Assembly (NCBI RefSeq): GCF_001407835.1
Contig: NZ_CYUO01000005.1
Location: forward strand, 558,001 to 622,000
From: Lagierella massiliensis
GTDB lineage: Bacteria > Bacillota > Clostridia > Tissierellales > Peptoniphilaceae
DNA length: 64,000 nt
Direction: 5' to 3'
In this document: piece by piece, positions 60,291 through 64,000 of the stretch
How positions within the stretch are numbered: the stretch's first letter is position 1
Layout of the letters: every line of letters begins with the position of its first letter
The notes under the pieces: model-generated
Told to the model about the DNA's origin: nothing
The model's input: the letters and a program-made list of their open reading frames with translations, nothing else
Databases searched by the model: none
Made by a program: the position numbers and the translations under genes

Positions 60291-60513
60291 CATAATGAGG
60301 CTATGGATGGGAAAAATAATATGAGTAGTTGTTGAGTTTGAAAAACTATGAAAAATTATATATAATAGTTCTTGTAAATATGTGATTGATTGGTGTGATA
60401 ACTTAAAAATACAAGATAAAAGAAAAAATTGCTATTTATATTTGGAAAAATAATGGTTTCACATATTTATAGATAGCAACTTGGTACAATTGAAACCATA
60501 AGTGAGGCTATGA
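60291..60513 (+). repeat. Imperfect direct repeat CATAA(G)TGAGGCTATG
   Basis: CATAATGAGGCTATGG at 60291-60306 and CATAAGTGAGGCTATGA at 60497-60513. Each is preceded by ATTGAAAC (60264-60271 and 60489-60496). The first copy has about 19 extra bases between the two blocks. It may be a partial duplication of the transporter leader. Confidence 0.55.
60338..60366 (+). promoter_or_regulatory. Promoter of the oligopeptide/nickel-type ABC operon
   Basis: TTGAAA at 60338-60343, 17-base spacer, TATAAT at 60361-60366. Together with the first gene at 60676 it predicts a leader of about 300 bases. Confidence 0.7.
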
Positions 60514-60675
60514 AAAGATATACTTCTTGATAAAAACAAGTAAGAAAATGTGTATAATAGGACAAATATGTTTGATTTTTGAATTTATAGTTTTGTGGTT
60601 TGTATGTAGTTTGGTATTAGAAACTTATTTTAATGTTGTTGTAGATCAAATTCTTTGAAGGAAGGGTGGAGTTAC
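60373..60675 (+). promoter_or_regulatory. Long untranslated leader with interleaved helices (possible pseudoknot)
   Basis: No coding frame. Two helices interlock: TTGCTATTTATA (60429-60440) pairs fully with TATAGATAGCAA (60468-60479), including one G-T. ATGGTTTCA (60453-60461) pairs perfectly with TGAAACCAT (60491-60499). The order 5'A-5'B-3'A-3'B is that of an H-type pseudoknot with linkers of 12, 6 and 11 bases, or of two mutually exclusive hairpins. No known riboswitch class is recognised. Confidence 0.5.
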
Positions 60676-61629
60676 ATGATCAGATATATCTATCGTCGAA
60701 TATTATATTCAATACCATTAATTGTCATGGTGATGGTGTTTTCTTTTTTTGTGATTCATATCATGCCGGGTGATCCAGTAAGGACGATGTTAGGTGACAG
60801 AGCTACGATAGAGCAAATTCAAAGGGTAGAAGAACGTTTGAATCTTGATAAACCAGTAATAGAACAGTTTGTAATTTGGCTCAAAGGTGTTGTTCATTTG
60901 GATTTTGGAGAATCCCTTAGGTTGACAGAACCTGTTTTAGATATTATTTTAAAAAGTATTGAACCGACTTTTTTACTGGCAATAATTGGTACAATCATTA
61001 GCATACTTTTGGGAATTCCATTAGGGGTACTATCTGCTATAAAAAAAGGGAAGTTTACAGAAAAAGGATTGTATATTTTGTCTTTGATATCAATATCAAT
61101 TCCAGCATTCTGGATTGCAATTATTATGATACAGGTATTTGCTGTGAAACTACATATCTTTCCAGTGGCAGGATATAACAACATTGCAAGTTCAGGCTTG
61201 AAAAAGGCGTTATCAGATTTGAGGCTTCCAGGAATCATCTTAGGTATTATGTATAGTGGACAGATTGGACGAATGACAAAGAGTACAATGTTGGAGATTT
61301 TAGAACAAGATTACTTGAGAACAGCTAGAGCCGCGGGGATTAAAGAATATATTGTAGTGTATTATTATGCATTAAAAAATGCATTAGCGTCAGTTGCAGT
61401 AGTAATTGGATTTTGTTTTGCAGGCCTATTAGCAGGAGCTGTAGTTATTGAGCAAATTTTTAATATTCCAGGAATTGGGAGTTTGGCAATTACCTCTATT
61501 CTAAATAGAGATTATCCATTAATCCAAGGAATATTACTATTTATATCTATGGTATTTATCGTAGTAAATATGTTAACAGATGTGTTATGTGCGATATTAG
61601 ATCCAAAAGTAAGGTACGAAAATGAGTAA
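60676..61629 (+). CDS. Peptide/nickel-type ABC transporter permease (DppB family)
   Basis: 317 residues from the ATG at 60676 (GGTGGAG upstream). Six-helix permease of the DppB/OppB/NikB family: an N-terminal helix, the MPGDPVRTMLGDRA periplasmic-side motif, and the EAA-type loop EILEQDYLRTARAAGI. Imports di/oligopeptides or nickel depending on the binding protein, which is not in view. Arginine codons include CGT and CGA, rarer in neighbouring core genes. Overlaps the next permease by 8 bases. Confidence 0.92.
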   Translation: MIRYIYRRILYSIPLIVMVMVFSFFVIHIMPGDPVRTMLGDRATIEQIQRVEERLNLDKPVIEQFVIWLKGVVHLDFGESLRLTEPVLDIILKSIEPTFLLAIIGTIISILLGIPLGVLSAIKKGKFTEKGLYILSLISISIPAFWIAIIMIQVFAVKLHIFPVAGYNNIASSGLKKALSDLRLPGIILGIMYSGQIGRMTKSTMLEILEQDYLRTARAAGIKEYIVVYYYALKNALASVAVVIGFCFAGLLAGAVVIEQIFNIPGIGSLAITSILNRDYPLIQGILLFISMVFIVVNMLTDVLCAILDPKVRYENE

Positions 61630-62458
61630 AATTTTGAAAATCAGAAAAAATTTCAATTCATATTTTGTTTTGGGAATCATATTGATGTGTATACCTATTA
61701 TTGTAAGTATTGTTGGAGGTTTCAAAGTTCAGCATGATCCATTAGTGACTGATCCGCTAATTCGTTTACAAGCACCAGGAGCGGAACATTTGATGGGTAC
61801 GGATGATGTAGGGCGAGATGTATTTGCACGAGTTATTATAGGAATTCGCGTTTCATTATTTATAGGTTTATTAGTTGCCATAATTAGTGGAATTGTAGGA
61901 GTCATGGCTGGAGTAATAGCAGCATATTATCCAAAGACATCAAAGTTTATTATGAGATTTGTAGATGGGATTATGGCATTTCCAACAATTATTCTTGCAA
62001 TTACGTTAGCAGGAATTTTAGGTGCAGGTACAAAAAATATTGTAATTGCGTTATCCATTTCCTACTTTCCAGCTATTGCACGTGTTTCAAGGAATGTCAC
62101 TTTACAGGTATTAGGTAAAGAGTATGTAAAATCAGCAATTGTACTTGGTAAGACAGATTCATATATAATCATGAAATATATATTGCCAAATATTGCATCG
62201 CAGGTATTGGTCCAGATTACGTATACTTTTGCAATGGCAATTTTACATGAGTCAATATTAAGTTTCCTTGGAGTAGGCATTAAAGTACCCACACCTAGTT
62301 TGGGAGGCATGGTTAATGATGGACGTAATTATATTAGCACAGGTCCTTGGATAATTACTTTTCCTGGATTAATTATTGCATGGATTGTTCTTGCATTAAA
62401 TATGCTTGGAGATGGTATGCAGGATATTCTTAATCCAAGACGTAAAAACAGAGGTTAG
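61622..62458 (+). CDS. Peptide/nickel-type ABC transporter permease (DppC family)
   Basis: 278 residues. DppC/OppC/NikC family: HLMGTDDVGRDVFARVIIG and the coupling loop EYVKSAIVLGKTDSYIIMKY, then ILSFLGVGIKVPTPSLGGM. Forms the heterodimeric channel with the DppB-type subunit. More than half of its arginines use CGN codons (CGT, CGA, CGC), unlike the AGA-dominated genes to the left. The ATPase gene follows after two bases. Confidence 0.92.
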   Translation: MSKILKIRKNFNSYFVLGIILMCIPIIVSIVGGFKVQHDPLVTDPLIRLQAPGAEHLMGTDDVGRDVFARVIIGIRVSLFIGLLVAIISGIVGVMAGVIAAYYPKTSKFIMRFVDGIMAFPTIILAITLAGILGAGTKNIVIALSISYFPAIARVSRNVTLQVLGKEYVKSAIVLGKTDSYIIMKYILPNIASQVLVQITYTFAMAILHESILSFLGVGIKVPTPSLGGMVNDGRNYISTGPWIITFPGLIIAWIVLALNMLGDGMQDILNPRRKNRG

Positions 62459-62460
62459 TT

Positions 62461-63432
62461 ATGGAATGTTTATTAAAACTGGAAAATGTATCAATAGAGG
62501 CAGAGAGTAATACTAAAAACTTGAGAATTACTGATAATGTATCGGTTTTAGTCAATAAAGGACAAACAGTAGGAATTATAGGTGAATCAGGATGTGGTAA
62601 AAGCATTACGGCTTTAAGCATACTTGGCTTAACAAATTCAAATATTAAAGTTAGAGAAGGAAATATTTTTTTTGGAGACGTATGTTTAAATAAGCTTCCA
62701 CCAAAAGAATTGAGAAGCATTTGCGGAAAGAAAATTGGAATGGTTTTTCAGGAACCTAGCACTGCATTAAATCCAGTATTTACAATAGAACAGCAATTGT
62801 CAGCTCCGATGAAGAATAATTTGCATATGTCAAAAGAAGAGATTAAGGCCAGATGTCTGGAACTTTTGAAAGATGTAGGTATCAAAGAACCAGAGAGAGT
62901 ATTAAAGTGTTACCCACATCAGTTATCTGGTGGGATGTGCCAGAGAGTTGTCATTGCGTTGTCTATTTCCTGTAATCCACAATTACTGATAGCTGATGAA
63001 CCAACAACTGCGTTAGATGTGACAATCCAATTACAGATACTCCATATTATTAAAAGGCTTGTTCGTGAAAATAATATGTCATTATTAATCATTTCTCACG
63101 ATATGGGAGTTATTTCCATGCTTTCTGAGCGAATTTGCGTAATGTATGGAGGAGAGATTCTGGAAGAAGATTCGCGAGAAAATATTATGAATAGTCCAAT
63201 GCATCCGTATAGCAAAATGTTAATTACTGCAGCGAAAGAATTAAATGATGGATGTAAAGAGTTATCAATTTTATCTGGTAATGTTCCAAGACCAGAAGAT
63301 GAAATTAAAGGCTGTAAATTTGCACAAAGATGCGAATTTTGTCATGATAGATGTTTACAGGAAAGACCACCATTAATAAAAAAAGAATGTGGTGAAGGCT
63401 ATGTGAAGTGTTGGAATTATGTAAAGGATTAA
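62461..63432 (+). CDS. Peptide/nickel-type ABC transporter ATPase (DppD family)
   Basis: 323 residues. Walker A GESGCGKS, the Q-loop [10 protein letters not shown], signature LSGGMCQRV, Walker B LLIADEP and the switch SHDMGVIS are present. The C-terminal oligopeptide/nickel-type extension contains four or more cysteines ([18 protein letters not shown]), which in DppD/OppD relatives coordinate an iron-sulfur cluster. Works with the DppF-type partner that follows. Confidence 0.93.
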   Translation: MECLLKLENVSIEAESNTKNLRITDNVSVLVNKGQTVGIIGESGCGKSITALSILGLTNSNIKVREGNIFFGDVCLNKLPPKELRSICGKKIGMVFQEPSTALNPVFTIEQQLSAPMKNNLHMSKEEIKARCLELLKDVGIKEPERVLKCYPHQLSGGMCQRVVIALSISCNPQLLIADEPTTALDVTIQLQILHIIKRLVRENNMSLLIISHDMGVISMLSERICVMYGGEILEEDSRENIMNSPMHPYSKMLITAAKELNDGCKELSILSGNVPRPEDEIKGCKFAQRCEFCHDRCLQERPPLIKKECGEGYVKCWNYVKD

Positions 63433-63439
63433 ACGTAAG

Positions 63440-64000
63440 ATGTTAGATAATCAAATTATTTTAAAAACAGAACATTTGAATAAGGAGTTTGTTTCCAAAA
63501 AGCAAAGAACTAAAGCTGTAAATAATCTTTCTTTTCAATTACGAAGAGGAGAAACTTACGGACTAGTTGGTGAATCAGGCTGTGGGAAAACAACAACTGG
63601 AAGATTAATCATTAAATTGCTACAGGCAGATTCGGGGAAGATATTTTTTAATAACATAGATATATCTGACATGTCTACAAAAGAGTTTCGTAAAATGCGT
63701 TCTTCTATACAAATGATTTTTCAGGATCCTTTTGCATCATTGAATCCACGAATGAAAATAAGAAAGCTATTAGAAGAAGCGGTTGCTTCACGTAAGCATA
63801 TAGAAGAAAAAGTAGAAGATATTATTGAAGAATTAATTATAAGTGTAGGACTTGATGTGAAAGACCTAGACAAATATCCACATGAATTTTCCGGAGGACA
63901 AAGACAGAGAATTGTTATTGCAAGAGCGATTGCTACACAACCAGAATTGATTATTTGTGACGAGCCAGTGTCTGCACTTGATTTACTTGTACAAGGACAA
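63440..64000 (+). CDS. Peptide/nickel-type ABC transporter ATPase (DppF family), 3' end outside window
   Basis: Starts at the ATG at 63440 (seven bases after the preceding stop, with a poor ribosome site) and stays open for 187 codons to the window edge. Walker A GESGCGKTT, QMIFQDPFASLNPR, signature FSGGQRQRI and Walker B LIICDEPVSALD identify the second ATPase of the pair. The solute-binding protein gene may lie beyond the window. Confidence 0.92.
   Translation, partial: MLDNQIILKTEHLNKEFVSKKQRTKAVNNLSFQLRRGETYGLVGESGCGKTTTGRLIIKLLQADSGKIFFNNIDISDMSTKEFRKMRSSIQMIFQDPFASLNPRMKIRKLLEEAVASRKHIEEKVEDIIEELIISVGLDVKDLDKYPHEFSGGQRQRIVIARAIATQPELIICDEPVSALDLLVQGQ

Noticed and set aside
60260-60505. 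Two ATTGAAAC sequences suggesting CRISPR repeats
   Set aside because: ATTGAAAC is a common 3' end of CRISPR repeats, but only two copies occur, the preceding 25 bases do not match well, the spacing is about 225 bases and no cas genes are near.
1-64000. tRNA or rRNA genes
   Set aside because: No cloverleaf with a TTC-containing T arm or rRNA-like stretch was recognised by eye in the gaps between genes; a dedicated tRNA scan would be needed to exclude one fully.

Overview
The window is AT-rich DNA (roughly one third G+C) from a strictly anaerobic Gram-positive bacterium. Anaerobic class III ribonucleotide reductase (nrdD-nrdG), a bacterial 2[4Fe-4S] ferredoxin, AGA as the dominant arginine codon, GGAGG ribosome sites, a tyrosine T-box and Firmicutes-type gene order (ylxM-ffh-rpsP-KH-rimM-trmD-rplS-rbgA-rnhB) all fit the Firmicutes. 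The acidic CD1247-type protein, cell-wall-binding-2 repeats and a D-aspartate-ligase-like ATP-grasp enzyme suggest the Tissierellia/Peptoniphilaceae (Gram-positive anaerobic cocci); that family assignment is inference.

Layout. 1-4090: maltodextrin-type ABC importer (malF partial, malG, msmX-like ATPase) and malQ. 4133-5591: IS3-family element. 5626-9792: ClC antiporter (minus), D-serine dehydratase, an orphan short transcript, MATE exporter. 9822-11301: second, broken IS3-family element. 11323-13997 (minus): tyrS behind a tyrosine T-box, then a PatB/MalY-type lyase. 14136-20183: a six-gene operon encoding all seven shikimate-pathway steps from DAHP to chorismate, including an AroE-AroK fusion. 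20209-21227 (minus): a lipoprotein and a zinc-ribbon membrane protein. 21361-22384: rplM-rpsI with a structured leader. 22545-25390: trkA-trkH potassium uptake. 25673-28247: gpsA, an ATP-grasp ligase and a small membrane protein. 28337-29200 (minus): a lipoprotein gene cut by an in-frame stop. 29418-32968: McrBC-type restriction. 33108-39311: SRP/ribosome/tRNA-modification block. 39387-42626: efp, rpmG, secE, nusG, rplK, rplA. 42723-49306: tmk, two DarA-like c-di-AMP receptor paralogues, holB, ricT, ferredoxin, pdxK, tRNA and rRNA methylases. 48365-51156: a nurA-herA pair. 51208-56552: exported subtilase, uridine phosphorylase, CtpA protease, polysaccharide deacetylase. 56735-59428: NrdR-box-controlled nrdD-nrdG. 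59530-60240: a TnpA-only IS200/IS605 element. 60338-64000: an oligopeptide/nickel-type ABC transporter (cut by the window end) with a long leader and unusual codon use.

Most notable: both IS3-family elements, each with an exact 3-bp target duplication, sit in the loop of a hairpin terminator between convergent genes. Their orfB genes share a nearly identical block of about 240 bp while the rest is diverged, pointing to recombination or gene conversion. The ABC-transporter leader contains two perfectly pairing, interleaved helices (12 and 9 bp), a possible pseudoknotted regulatory RNA. Accessory or defence-like content is McrBC with an EVE-like reader region and HerA-NurA; the rest is mostly conserved housekeeping sequence.
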